Of a stretch of 64,000 nucleotides of DNA, positions 27,190 to 38,632 are shown piece after piece (position 1 is the first letter of the stretch; every line of letters starts with the position of its first letter). The stretch is from Acanthosepion lycidas. Taxonomy: Eukaryota; Mollusca; Cephalopoda; Sepiida; Sepiidae. The translations under genes and the position numbers were made by a program. The DNA lies in contig OZ010611.1 of assembly GCA_963932145.1 (NCBI GenBank), positions 59,405,292 through 59,469,291 of the forward strand. Direction: 5' to 3'. The notes below the pieces were generated by a model. It did no database searches and was not told where the DNA came from. It worked only from the letters and a program-made list of their open reading frames with translations.

Positions 27190-28645
27190 AGGCTAGGCCC
27201 CTTTCTAAATCTTCGTTGAAATTATATTTCCTTCTAATTCGTAGAATTGGAGAAGCGTGCAATGGTGTCGTCTCATGCAACAGTGAGTTAGGAGAAAAAT
27301 TTTGTGGGCACAAAATGGGTGATCAGTGTCTTATCCTCTTCTGTTTGTGCCTTGTCTTTAGCTTTTTCTTCTATATTTAACTTTATGTAGAGGGTAGGCC
27401 CCCCTCTAAATCTTCGTTGAAATTATTTTTCATTCTAATTAATAGAAATGCAGTAGCGTTCAATGGTGTCGACTCATACAACAGTGAGTTAGCAGAAAAA
27501 ATTTATGGGCACAAAATAGGTGATCAGTGTCTTATTCTCTTCTGTTTGTGTCTTGTCTTTAGCTTTTTCTTCTATATTTAACTTTAAGTAGAGGCTAGGC
27601 CCCTTTTTAAATCTTGGTTGAAATTATTTTTCATTCTAATACATAGAAATGGAGTAGCGTGCAATGATGTCGTCTCATACAACAGTGAGTTAGGAGAAAA
27701 TATTTGTGGGCACAAAATGGGTGATCAGTGTCTTATTCTCTTCTGTTTGTGCCTTGTCTTAAACTTTTCCTTCTATATTTAACATTATGTAGAGGCTAGG
27801 CCCCCCTCTAAATCTTGGTTGAAATTATTTTTCATTCTAATTAATAGAAATGGAGTAGCGTTCAAAGGTGTCGTCTCATACAACAGTGAGTTAGGAGAAA
27901 AAATTTGTGGGCACAAAATGGGTGATCAGTGTCTTATTCTCTTCTGTTTGTGCCTTGTCTTTAGCTTTTTCTTCTATATTTAACTTTATGTAGAGGTTAG
28001 GCCACTTTCAAAATCTTCGTTGAAATTATTTTTCATTCTAATTCATAGAAATGGAGTAGCGTGCAATGGTGTCGTCTCATACAACAGTGAGTTAGGAGAA
28101 AAATTTTAGTGGGCACAAAGTGGGTGATCAGTGTCTTAATCTCTTCTGTTTGTGCCTTGTCTTTACCTTTTTCTTCTATATTTAACTTTATGTAGAGGCT
28201 AGGCCCCTTTCCAAATCTTGGTTGAAATTATTTTTCATTCTAATTCATAGAAATGGAGTAGCGTGCAATGGTGTCGTCTCATACAACAGTGAGTTAGGAG
28301 AAAAAATTTGTGGGCACAAAATGGGTGATCAGTGTCTTATTCTCTGCTGTTTGTGCCTTGTCTTTAGCTTTTTCTTCTATATTTAACTTTATGTAGAGGC
28401 TAGGCCCCTTTCTAAATCTTGGTTGAAATTATTTTTCATTCTAATTAATAGAAATGGAGTAGCGTGCAATGGTGTCGTCCCATACAACAGCGAATTAGGA
28501 AAAAACTTTGTTGGCACAAAATGGGTGATCAGAGTCTTATTCTTTTCTCTTTGTGCCTTGTCTTTAGCTTTTTCTTGTATATTTAACTTTATGTAGAGGA
28601 TAGGCCCCCCTCTAAATCTTGGTTGAAATTATTTTTCATTCTAAT
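27190..28645 (+). repeat. Segment repeated about 7.0-7.2 kb downstream, copy 1
   Basis: Shared rare variants are TTTATGGGCACAAAATAGG (27,501 to 34,732), CCCCTTTTTAAATC (near 27,600 to 34,830), GTCTTAAACTTTTCC, GGCCACTTTCAAAATC, TTTTAGTGGGCACAAAG and CGTCCCATACAACAGCG (28,476 to 35,707). The offset is 7,030 bp at the left end and 7,231 bp from about 27,401 onward; the second copy has one extra monomer near 34,420-34,620. Confidence 0.87.
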
Positions 28646-29299
28646 TAATAGAAATGGAGTAGCGTGCAATGGTGTCGTCTCATACAACAGTGAGTTAGTA
28701 GAAAAAATTTGTTGGCACAAAATGGGGAATCAGTGTCTTATTCTCTTCTGTTTGTACCTTGTCTTTAGCTTTTTCTTCTATATTTAAATTTATGTAGAGG
28801 CTAGGCCCCTTTCTAAATCTTGGTTGAAATTATTTTTCATTCTAATTCATAGAAATGGAGTAGTGTGCAATGGTGTCGTCTCATACAACAGTGAGTTAGG
28901 AGAAAAAATTTGTGGGCACAAAATCGGTGATCAGTATCTTATTCTCTTCTGTTTGTGCCTTGTCTTTAGCTTTTTCTTCTATATTTAACTTTATGTAGAG
29001 GCTAGGCCCCCCTCTAAATCTTGGTTGAAATTATTTTTATTGTAATTAATAGAAATGGAGTAGCGTTCAATGGTGTCGTGTCATACAACAGTGAGTTAGT
29101 AGAAAAAATTTGTGGGCACAAAATGGGGGATCAGTGTCTCATTCTCTTCTGTTTGTGCCTTGTCTTTAGCTTTTTCTTCTATATTTAACTTTATGTAGAG
29201 GCTAGGCCCCCCTCTAAATCTTGGTTGAAATTATTTTTCATTCTAATTCATAGAAATGGAGTAGCGTGCAATTGTGTCGTCTCATACAACAGTGAGTTA

Positions 29300-30700
29300 G
29301 GAGAAAAAATTTGTGGGCACAAAATGGGTGATCAGTGTCTTATTCTCTTCTGTTTGTGCCTTGTCTTTAGCTTTTTCTTCTATATTTAACTTTATGTAGA
29401 GGCTAGGCCCCATTCTAAATCTTGGTTGAAATTATTTTTCATTCTAATTCATAGAAATGGAGTAGCGTGCAATTGTGTCGTCTCATACAACAGTGAGTTA
29501 GGAGAAAATATTTCTGGGCACAAAATGGGTGATCAGTGTCTTATTCTCTTCTGTTTGTGCCTTGTCTTTAGCTTTTTCTTCTATATTTAACATTATGTAG
29601 AGGCTAGGCCCCCCTCTAAATCTTGGTTGAAATTATTTTTCATTCTAATTCATAGAAATGGAGTAGCGTGCAATTGTGTCGTCTCATACAACAGTGAGTT
29701 AGGAGAAAAAATTTGTGGGCACAAAATGGGTGATCAGTGTCTTATTCGCTTCTGTTTGTGCCTTGTCTTTAGCTTTTTCTTCTATATTTAACTTTATGTA
29801 GAGGCTAGGCCCCCCTCTAAATCTTGGTTGAAATTATTTTTCATTGTAATTAATAGAAATGGAGTAGCGTTCAATGGTGTCGTTTCATACAACAGTGAGT
29901 TAGGAGAAAATATTTGTGGGCACAAAATGGGTGATCAGTGACTTATTCTCTTCAGTTTTTGCCTTGTCTTTAGCTTTTTCTTCTATATTTAACTTTATGT
30001 AGAGGCTAGGCCCCATTCTAAATCTTCGTTGAAATTATTTTTCCTTCTAATTCATAGAAATGGAGAAGCGTGCAATGGTGTCGTCTCATGCAACTGTGAG
30101 TTAGGAGAAAAATTTTGTGGGCACAAAATGGGTGATCAGTGACTTATCCTCTTCTGTTTGTGCCTTGTCTTTAGCTTTTTCTTCTATATTCAACTTTATG
30201 TAGAGGCTAGTCCCCTTTCTAAATCTTGGTTGGAATTATTTTTCATTCTAATTCATAGAAATGGAGTAGCGTGCAATGGTGTCGTCTCATACAACAGTGA
30301 GTTAGGAGAAAAAATTTGTGGGCACAAAATGGGTGATCAGTGTCTTATTCTCTTCTGTTTTTGCCTTGTCTTTAGCTTTTTCTTCTATATTTAACTTTAT
30401 GTAGAGGCTAGGCCCCTTTCTAAATCTTCGTTGAAATTATTTTTCCTTCTAATTCATAGAAATGGAGAAGCGTGCAATGGTGTCGTCTCATGCAACAGTG
30501 AGTTAGGAGAAAAATTTTGTGGGCACAAAATGGGTGATCAGTGTCTTATCCTCTTCAGTTTGTGCCTTGTCTTTAGCTTTTTCTTCTATATTTAACTTTA
30601 TGTAGAGGCTAGGCCCCCCTCTAAATCTTGGTTGAAATTATTTTTCATTCTAATTCATAGAAATGGTGTAGCGTGCAATGGTGTCGTCTCATACAACATG
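29300..30700 (+). repeat. Tandem duplication with 2,009-bp offset, copy 1
   Basis: GGCTAGGCCCCATTC followed by GCAATTGTGTC and GAAAATATTTCTGGG occurs at 29,402 and again at 31,411. AGTGACTTATTCTCTTCAG lies near 29,941 and 31,950. The match breaks at 30,700 against 32,709, where ACATGAGTTAGTAG is replaced by ACAGTCAGGTAGG, so the second copy joins block b2 at that point. Confidence 0.87.
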
Positions 30701-31308
30701 AGTTAGTAGAATAAATTTGTGGGCACAAAATGGGTGATCAGTGTTTTATTCTCTTCTGTTTGTGCCTTGTCTTTAGCTTTTTCTTCTACATTTAAATTTA
30801 TGTAGAGGCTAGGCCCCCCTCTAAATCTTCGTTGAAATTATTTTTCATTCTAATTAATAGAAATGGAGTAGCGTTCAATGGTGTCGACTCATACAACAGT
30901 GAGTTAGGAGAAAAAATTTGTGGGCACAAAATGGGTGATCAGTGTCTTATTCTCTTCCGTTTGTGCCTTGTCTTTAGCTTTTTCTTCTGTATTTAACTTT
31001 ATGTAGAGGCTAGGCCCCTTTCTAAATCTTCGTTGAAATTATTTTTCCTACTAATTCATAGAAATGGAGTAGCGTGCAATGGTGTCGTCTCATGCAACAG
31101 TGAGTAAGAAGAAAAATTTTGTGCGCACAAAATGGGTGATCAGTGTCTTATTCTCTTCTGTTTGTGCCTTGTCTTTACCTTTTTCTTCTATATTTAACTT
31201 TATGTAGAGGCTAGGCCCCCCTCTAAATCTTGGTTGAAATTATTTTTCATTCTAATTCATAGAAATGGAGTAGCGTGCAATGGTGTCGTCTCATACAACA
31301 GTGAGTTA

Positions 31309-32709
31309 GGAGAAAAAATTTGTGGGCACAAAATGGGTGATCAGTGTCTTATTCTCTTCTGTTTGTGCCTTGTCTTTAGCTTTTTCTTCTATATTTAACT
31401 TTATGTAGAGGCTAGGCCCCATTCTAAATCTTGGTTGAAATTATTTTTCATTCTAATTCATAGAAATGGAGTAGCGTGCAATTGTGTCGTCTCATACAAC
31501 AGTGAGTTAGGAGAAAATATTTCTGGGCACAAAATGGGTGATCAGTGTCTTATTCTCTTCTGTTTGTGCCTTGTCTTTAGCTTTTTCTTCTATATTTAAC
31601 ATTATGTAGAGGCTAGGCCCCCCTCTAAATCTTGGTTGAAATTATTTTTCATTCTAATTCATAGAAATGGAGTAGCGTGCAATTGTGTCGTCTCATACAA
31701 CAGTGAGTTAGGAGAAAAAATTTATGGGCACAAAATGGGTGATCAGTGTCTTATTCGCTTCTGTTTGTGCCTTGTCTTTAGCTTTTTCTTCTATATTTAA
31801 CTTTATGTAGAGGCTAGGCCCCCCTCTAAATCTTGGTTGAAATTATTTTTCATTGTAATTAATAGAAATGGAGTAGGGTTCAATGGTGTCGTTTCATACA
31901 ACAGTGAGTTAGGAGAAAAAATTTGTGGGCACAAAATGGGTGATCAGTGACTTATTCTCTTCAGTTTTTGCCTTGTCTTTAGCTTTTTCTTCTATATTTA
32001 ACTTTATGTAGAGGCTAGGCCCCATTCTAAATCTTCGTTGAAATTATTTTTCCTTCTAATTCATAGAAATGGAGAAGCGTGCAATGGTGTCGTCTCATGC
32101 AACTGTGAGTTAGGAGAAAAATTTTGTGGGCACAAAATGGGTGATCAGTGACTTATCCTCTTCTGTTTGTGCCTTGTCTTTAGCTTTTTCTTCTATATTT
32201 AACTTTATGTAGAGGCTAGTCCCCTTTCTAAATCTTGGTTGGAATTATTTTTCATTCTAATTCATAGAAATGGAGTAGCGTGCAATGGTGTCGTCTCATA
32301 CAACAGTGAGTTAGGAGAAAAAATTTGTGGGCACAAAATGGGTGATCAGTGTCTTATTCTCTTCTGTTTTTGCCTTGTCTTTAGCTTTTTCTTCTATATT
32401 TAACTTTATGTAGAGGCTAGGCCCCTTTCTAAATCTTCGTTGAAATTATTTTTCCTTCTAATTCATAGAAATGGAGAAGCGTGCAATGGTGTCGTCTCAT
32501 GCAACAGTGAGTTAGGAGAAAAATTTTGTGGGCACAAAATGGGTGATCAGTGTCTTATCCTCTTCTGTTTGTGCCTTGTCTTTAGCTTTTTCTTCTATAT
32601 TTAACTTTATGTAGAGGCTAGGCCCCCCTCTAAATCTTGGTTGAAATTATTTTTCATTCTAATTCATAGAAATGGTGTAGCGTGCAATGGTGTCGTCTCA
32701 TACAACAGT
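31309..32709 (+). repeat. Tandem duplication with 2,009-bp offset, copy 2
   Basis: Partner of 29,300-30,700 with only scattered differences (for example TTTATGGGC for TTTGTGGGC near 31,720 and GTAGGGTTC for GTAGCGTTC near 31,873). Confidence 0.87.
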
Positions 32710-34220
32710 CAGGTAGGAGAAAAAATTTGTTGGAACAAAATGGGTGATCAGTGTCTTATTCTCTTCTGTTTGTGCCTTGTCTTTAGCTTTTTCTTCTATA
32801 TTTAACTTTATGTAGAGGCTAGGCACCCCTCTAAATCTGGCTTGAAATTATTTTTCATTCTAATTCATAGATATGGGGTAGCATGCAAAGGTGTCGTCTC
32901 ATACAACTGTGAGTTAGGAGAAAAAATTTGTGGGCACAAAATGGGTGATCAGTGTCTTATTCTCTTCTGTTTGTGCCTTGTCTTTAGCTTTTTCTTCTAT
33001 ATTTCACATTATGTAGAGGCTAGGCCCCCCTCTAATCTTGGTTGAAATTATTTTTCATTCTAATTCATAGAAATGGAGTAGCGAGCAATGGTGTCGTCTC
33101 ATACAACAGTGAGTTAGGAGAAAAAATTTGTTGGCACAAAATGGGTGATCAGTGTCTTATTCTCTTCTGTTTGTGCCTTGTCTTTAGCTTTTTCTTCTAT
33201 ATTTAACTTTATGTAGAGGCTAGGCCCCCTCTAAATCTTGGTTGAAATTATTTTTCATTCTAATTAATAGAAATGGAGTAGCGTGCAATGGTGTCGTCTC
33301 ATACAACTGTGAGTTAGCAGATAAAATTTGTGGGCACAAAATGGGTGATCAGTGTCTTATTCTCTTCTGTTTATGCCTTGTCTTTAGCTTTTTCTTCTAT
33401 ATTTAACTTTATGTAGAGGCTAGGCCCCCCTCTAAATCTTGGTTGAAATTATTTTTCATTCTAATTCATAGAAATGGAGTAGCGTGCAATGGTGTCGTCT
33501 CATACAACAGTGAGGTAGGAGAAAAAATTTGTTGGCACAAATTGGTGATCAGTGTCTTATTCTCTTCTGTTTGTGCCTTGTCTTTAGCTTTTTCTTCTAT
33601 ATTTAACTTTATGTAGAGGCTAGGCCCCCCTCTAAATCTTGGTTGAAATTATTTTTCATTCTAATTCATAGAAATGGAGTAGCGTGCAATGGCGTCGTCT
33701 CATACAACAGTGAGGTAGGAGAAAAAATTTGTTGGCACAAAATGGGTGATCAGTGTCTTATTCTCTTCTGTTTATGCCTTGTCTTTAGCTTTTTCTTCTA
33801 TATTTAACTTTATGTAGAGGCTAGGCCCCCCTCTAAATCTTGGTTGAAATTATTTTTCATTCTAATTCATAGAAATGGAGTAGCGTGCAATGGTGTCGTC
33901 TCATACAACAGTGAGTTAGTAGAAAAAATTTGTTGGCACAAAATGGGTGATCAGTGTCTTATTCTCTTCTGTTTGTGCCTTGTCTTTAGCTTTTTCTTCT
34001 ATATTTAACATTATGTAGAGGTTAGGCCGCCCTCTAAATCTTGGTTGAACTTATTTTTCATTCTAATTCATAGAAATGGAGTAGCGTGCAATGGTGTCGT
34101 CTCATACAACAGTGAGGTAGGAGAAAAAATTTGTTGGCACAAAATGGGTGATCAGTGTCTTATTCTCTTCTGTTTATGCCTTGTCTTTAGCTTTTTCTTC
34201 TATATTTAACTTTATGTAGA
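32709..34220 (+). repeat. Short block b2 of B-type monomers
   Basis: This block opens with the same monomer pair as B1 and B3 (GTCAGGTAGG, then GCACCCCTCTAAATCTGGC at 32,825 with GATATGGGG). It continues with GTTAGCAGATAAAATT, GGCACAAATTGGTG and GGCGTCGTC monomers, also seen at 19,200-19,700 and 21,250-21,700. It is only about 1.5 kb against 9-10 kb for B1 and B3. No gene is visible. Confidence 0.8.
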
Positions 34221-35876
34221 GGCTAGGCCCCTTTCTAAATCTGCGTTGAAATTATTTGTCCTTCTAATTCATAGAAATGGAGAAGCGTGCAATGGTGTCG
34301 TCTCATGCAACAGTGAGTTAGGAGAAAAAATTTGTGGGCACAAAATGGGTGATCAGTGTCTTATCCTCTTCTGTTTGCGCCTTGTCTTTAGCTTTTTCTT
34401 CTATATTTAACTTTATGTAGACGCTAGGACCCCCTCTAAATCTTGGTTGAAATTATTTTTCATTCTAATTCATAGAAATGCAGTAGCGTGCAATGGTGTC
34501 GTCTCATACAACAGTGAGTTAGGAGAAAAAATTTGTCGGCACAAAATGGGTGATCAGTGTCTTATTCTCTTCTGTTTGTGCCTTGTCTTTAGCTTTTTCT
34601 TCTATATTTAACTTTATGTAGAGGCTAGGCCCCCCTCTAAATCTTCGTTGAAATTATTTTTCATTCTAATTAATAGAAATGCAGTAGCGTTCAATGGTGT
34701 CGACTCATACAACAGTGAGTTAGCAGAAAAAATTTATGGGCACAAAATAGGTGATCAGTGTATTATTCTCTTCTGTTTGTGCCTTGTCTTTAGCTTTTTC
34801 TTCTATATTTAACTTTAAGTAGAGGCTAGGCCCCTTTTTAAATCTTGGTTGAAATTATTTTTCATTCTAATTCATAGAAATGGAGTAGCGTGCAATGGTG
34901 TCGTCTCATACAACAGTGAGTTAGGAGAAAATATTTGTGGGCACAAAATGGTTGATCAGTGTCTTATTCTCTTCTGTTTGTGCCTTGTCTTAAACTTTTC
35001 CTTCTATATTTAACATTATGTAGAGGCTAGGCCCCCCTCTAAATCTTGGTTGAAATTATTTTTCATTCTAAGTAATAGAAATGGAGTAGCGTTCAAAGGT
35101 GTCGTCTCATACAACAGTGAGTTAGAAGAAAAAATTTGTGGGCACAAAATGGGTGATCAGTGTCTTATTCTCTTCTGTTTGTGCCTTGTCTTTAGCTTTT
35201 TCTTCTATATTTAACTTTATGTAGAGGCTAGGCCACTTTCAAAATCTTCGTTGAAATTATTTTTCATTCTAATTAATAGAAATGGAGTAGCGTGCAATGG
35301 TGTCGTCTCATACAACAGTGAGTTAGGAGAAAAATTTTAGTGGGCACAAAGTGGGTGATCAGTGTCTTAATCTCTTCTGTTTGTGCCTTGTCTTTACCTT
35401 TTTCTTCTATATTTAACTTTATGTAGAGGCTAGGCCCCTTTCCAAATCTTGGTTGAAATTATTTTTCATTCTAATTCATAGAAATGGAGTAGCGTGCAAT
35501 GGTGTCGTCTCATACAACAGTGAGTTAGGAGAAAAAATTTGTGGGCACAAAATGGGTGATCAGTGTCTTATTCTCTGCTGTTTGTGCCTTGTCTTTAGCT
35601 TTTTCTTCTATATTTAACTTTATGTAGATGCTAGGCCCCTTTCTAAATCTTGGTTGAAATTATTTTTCATTCTAATTAATAGAAATGGAGTAGCGTGCAA
35701 TGGTGTCGTCCCATACAACAGCGAATTAGGAAAAAACTTTGTTGGCACAAAATGGGTGATCAGAGTCTTATTCTTTTCACTTTGAGCCTTGTCTTTAGCT
35801 TTTTCTTGTATATTTAACTTTATGTAGAGGATAGGCCCCCCTCTAAATCTTGGTTGAAATTATTTTTCATTCTAAT
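34220..35876 (+). repeat. Segment repeated about 7.0-7.2 kb upstream, copy 2
   Basis: Partner of 27,190-28,645, one monomer longer. The match ends near 35,876, where TTCATAGAAATGGTG replaces TTAATAGAAATGGAG. Confidence 0.87.
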
Positions 35877-38632
35877 TCATAGAAATGGTGTAGCGTGCAA
35901 TGGTGTCGTTTCATACAACAGTGAGTTAGGAGAAAAAATTTGTGGGCACAAAATGGGTGATCAGTGACTTATTCTCTTCAGTTTTTGCCTTGTCTTTAGC
36001 TTTTTCTTCTATATTTAACTTTATGTAGAGGCTAGGCCCCATTCTAAATCTTCGTTGAAATTATTTTTCCTTCTAATTCATAGAAATGGAGAAGCGTGCA
36101 ATGGTGTCGTCTCATGCAACTGTGAGTTAGGAGAAAAATTTTGTGGGCACAAAATGGGTGGTCAGTGACTTATCCTCTTCTGTTTGTGCCTTGTCTTTAG
36201 CTTTTTCTTCTATATTTAACTTTATGTAGAGGCTAGTCCCCTTTCTAAATCTTGGTTGGAATTATTTTTCATTCTAATTCATAGAAATGGAGTAGCGTGC
36301 AATGGTGTCGTCTCATACAACAGTGAGTTAGGAGAAAAAATTTGTGGGCACAAAATGGGTGATCAGTGTCTTATTCTCTTCTGTTTTTGCCTTGTCTTTA
36401 GCTTTTTCTTCTATATTTAACTTTATGTAGAGGCTAGGCCCCTTTCTAAATCTTCGTTGAAATTATTTTTCCTTCTAATAACATAGAAATGGAGAAGCGT
36501 GCAATGGTGTCGTCTCATGCAACAGTGAGTTAGGAGAAAAATTTTGTGGGCACAAAATGGGTGATCAGTGTCTTATCCTCTTCTGTTTGTGCCTTGTCTT
36601 TAGCTTTTTCTTCTATATTTAACTTTATGTAGAGGCTAGGCCCCCCTCTAAATCTTGGTTGAAATTATTTTTCATTCTAATTCATAGAAATGGTGTAGCG
36701 TGCAATGGTGTCGTCTCATACAACATGAGTTAGTAGAATAAATTTGTGGGCACCAAATGGGTGATCAGTGTCTTATTCTCTTCCGTTTGTGCCTTGTCTT
36801 TAGCTTTTTCTTCTACATTTAAATTTATGTAGAGGCTAGGCCCCCCTCTAAATCTTCGTTGAAATTATTTTTCATTCTAATTAATAGAAATGGAGTAGCG
36901 TTCAATGGTGTCGACTCATACAACAGTGAGTTAGGAGAAAAAATTTGTGGGCACAAAATGGGTGATCAGTGTCTTATTCTCTTCTGTTTGTGCCTTGTCT
37001 TTAGCTTTTTCTTCTATATTTAACTTTATGTAGAGGCTAGGCCCCATTCTAAATCTTCGTTGAAATTATTTTTCCTTCTAATTCATAGAAATGGAGTAGC
37101 GTGCAATGGTGTCGTCTCATACAACAGTGAGTTAGGAGAAAAAATTTGTGGGCACAAAATGGGTGATCAGTGTCTTATTCTCTTCTGTTTGTGCCTTGTC
37201 TTTAGCTTTTTCTTCTATATTTAACTTTATGTAGAGGCTAGGCCCCATTCTAAATCTTCGTTGAAATTATTTTTCCTTCTAATTCATAGAAATGGAGAAG
37301 CGTGCAATGGTGTCGTCTCATGCAACTGTGAGTTAGGAGAAAAATTTTGTGGGCACAAAATGGGTGATCAGTGACTTATCCTCTTCTGTTTGTGCCTTGT
37401 CTTTAGCTTTTTCTTCTATATTTAACTTTATGTAGAGGCTAGTCCCCTTTCTAAATCTTGGTTGGAATTATTTTTCATTCTAATTCATAGAAATGGAGTA
37501 GCGTGCAATGGTGTCGTCTCATACAACAGTGAGTTAGGAGAAAAAATTTGTGGGCACAAAATGGGTGATCAGTGTCTTATTCTCTTCTGTTTTTGCCTTG
37601 TCTTTAGCTTTTTCTTCTATATTTAACTTTATGTAGAGGCTAGGCCCCTTTCTAAATCTTCGTTGAAATTATTTTTCCTTCTAATTCATAGAAATGGAGA
37701 AGCGTGCAATGGTGTCGTCTCATGCAACAGTGAGTTAGGAGAAAAATTTTGTGGGCACAAAATGGGTGATCAGTGTCTTATCCTCTTCTGTTTGTGCCTT
37801 GTCTTTAGCTTTTTCTTCTATATTTAACTTTATGTAGAGGCTAGGCCCCCCTCTAAATCAAGGTTGAAATTATTTTTCATTCTAATTCATAGAAATGGTG
37901 TAGCGTGCAATGGTGTCGTCTCATACAACATGAGTTAGTAGAATAAATTTGTGGGCACAAAATGGGTGATCAGTGTTTTATTCTCTTCTGTTTGTGCCTT
38001 GTCTTTAGCTTTTTCTTCTACATTTAAATTTATGTAGAGGCTAGGCCCCCCTCTAAATCTTCGTTGAAATTATTTTTCATTCTAATTAATAGAAATGGAG
38101 TAGCGTTCAATGGTGTCGACTCATACAACAGTGAGTTAGGAGAAAAAATTTGTGGGCACAAAATGGGTGATCAGTGTCTTATTCTCTTCCGTTTGTGCCT
38201 TGTCTTTAGCTTTTTCTTCTGTATTTAACTTTATGTAGAGGCTAGGCCCCTTTCTAAATCTTCGTTGAAATTATTTTTCCTTCTAATTCATAGAAATGGA
38301 GTAGCGTGCAATGGTGTCGTCTCATGCAACAGTGAGTTAGAAGAAAAATTTTGTGCGCACAAAATGGGGGATCAGTGTCTTATTCTCTTCTGTTTCTGCC
38401 TTGTCTTTACCTTTTTCTTCTATATTTAACTTTATGTAGAGGCTAGGCCCCCCTCTAAATCTTGGTTGAAATTATTTTTCATTCTAATTCATAGAAATGG
38501 AGTAGCGTGCAATGGTGTCGTCTCATACAACAGTGAGTTAGGAGAAAAAATTTGTGGGCACAAAATGGGTGATCAGTGTCTTATTCTCTTCTGTTTGTGC
38601 CTTGTCTTTAGCTTTTTCTTCTATATTTAACT
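34220..38632 (+). repeat. Block A3, third copy of A-type sequence
   Basis: The block is composed of a copy of 27,190-28,645 (to 35,876), a copy of 29,874-31,000 (35,900-37,030, offset 6,026 bp) and a copy of 29,985-31,400 (37,215-38,632, offset 7,232 bp). The last two overlap in source and so form an internal repeat with a step of about 1,206 bp (6 monomers). Landmarks for the last part are CAGTGTTTTATTC (30,741 to 37,973) and TCTCTTCCGT (30,951 to 38,183). No gene is visible. Confidence 0.83.

Larger units (their letters stand above)
17400..27190 (+). repeat. Block B1: CCCCCCTCT / GTGAGGTAGG subfamily with short HORs
   Basis: Monomers here mostly carry a full C-run, TTCATAG, GTGAGGTAGGAG with TTTGTTGGCAC, or GGTTTCGTCTC with TTAGGCGAAAAAA. 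A divergent monomer, called R here (GCGATCAAAGGTGTCG, CTCAAACAAC, GGCGCAAAATTGG, TGTTTTGCC), marks HOR units at 20,631, 22,638, 24,042 and 26,051, spaced 2,007, 1,404 and 2,009 bp (10, 7 and 10 monomers), with a related copy at 26,451. Smaller exact doublings are listed separately. No gene is visible. Confidence 0.82.
27190..32709 (+). repeat. Block A2, second copy of A-type sequence
   Basis: A-type variants return (GGAGAAGCG, TTCGTTGAAATT, TTTTCCTTC, TCATGCAAC, ACATGAGTTAGTAG). CGTCCCATACAACAGCG lies at 28,476. The left part (27,190-28,645) is repeated in block A3 at 34,220-35,876, and the right part carries a 2,009-bp tandem duplication. 29,850-30,730 also matches 16,390-17,280 in block A1 at an offset of about 13.46 kb. 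No gene is visible. Confidence 0.83.

Noticed and set aside
30158-30394. Open stretches at 30,158-30,394, 32,842-33,045, 46,597-46,863 and 60,556-60,921
   Set aside because: All share the one satellite frame; most exist because TTTAAC became TTCAAC, TTGAAC or TTTCAC in one monomer. No independent evidence of coding.
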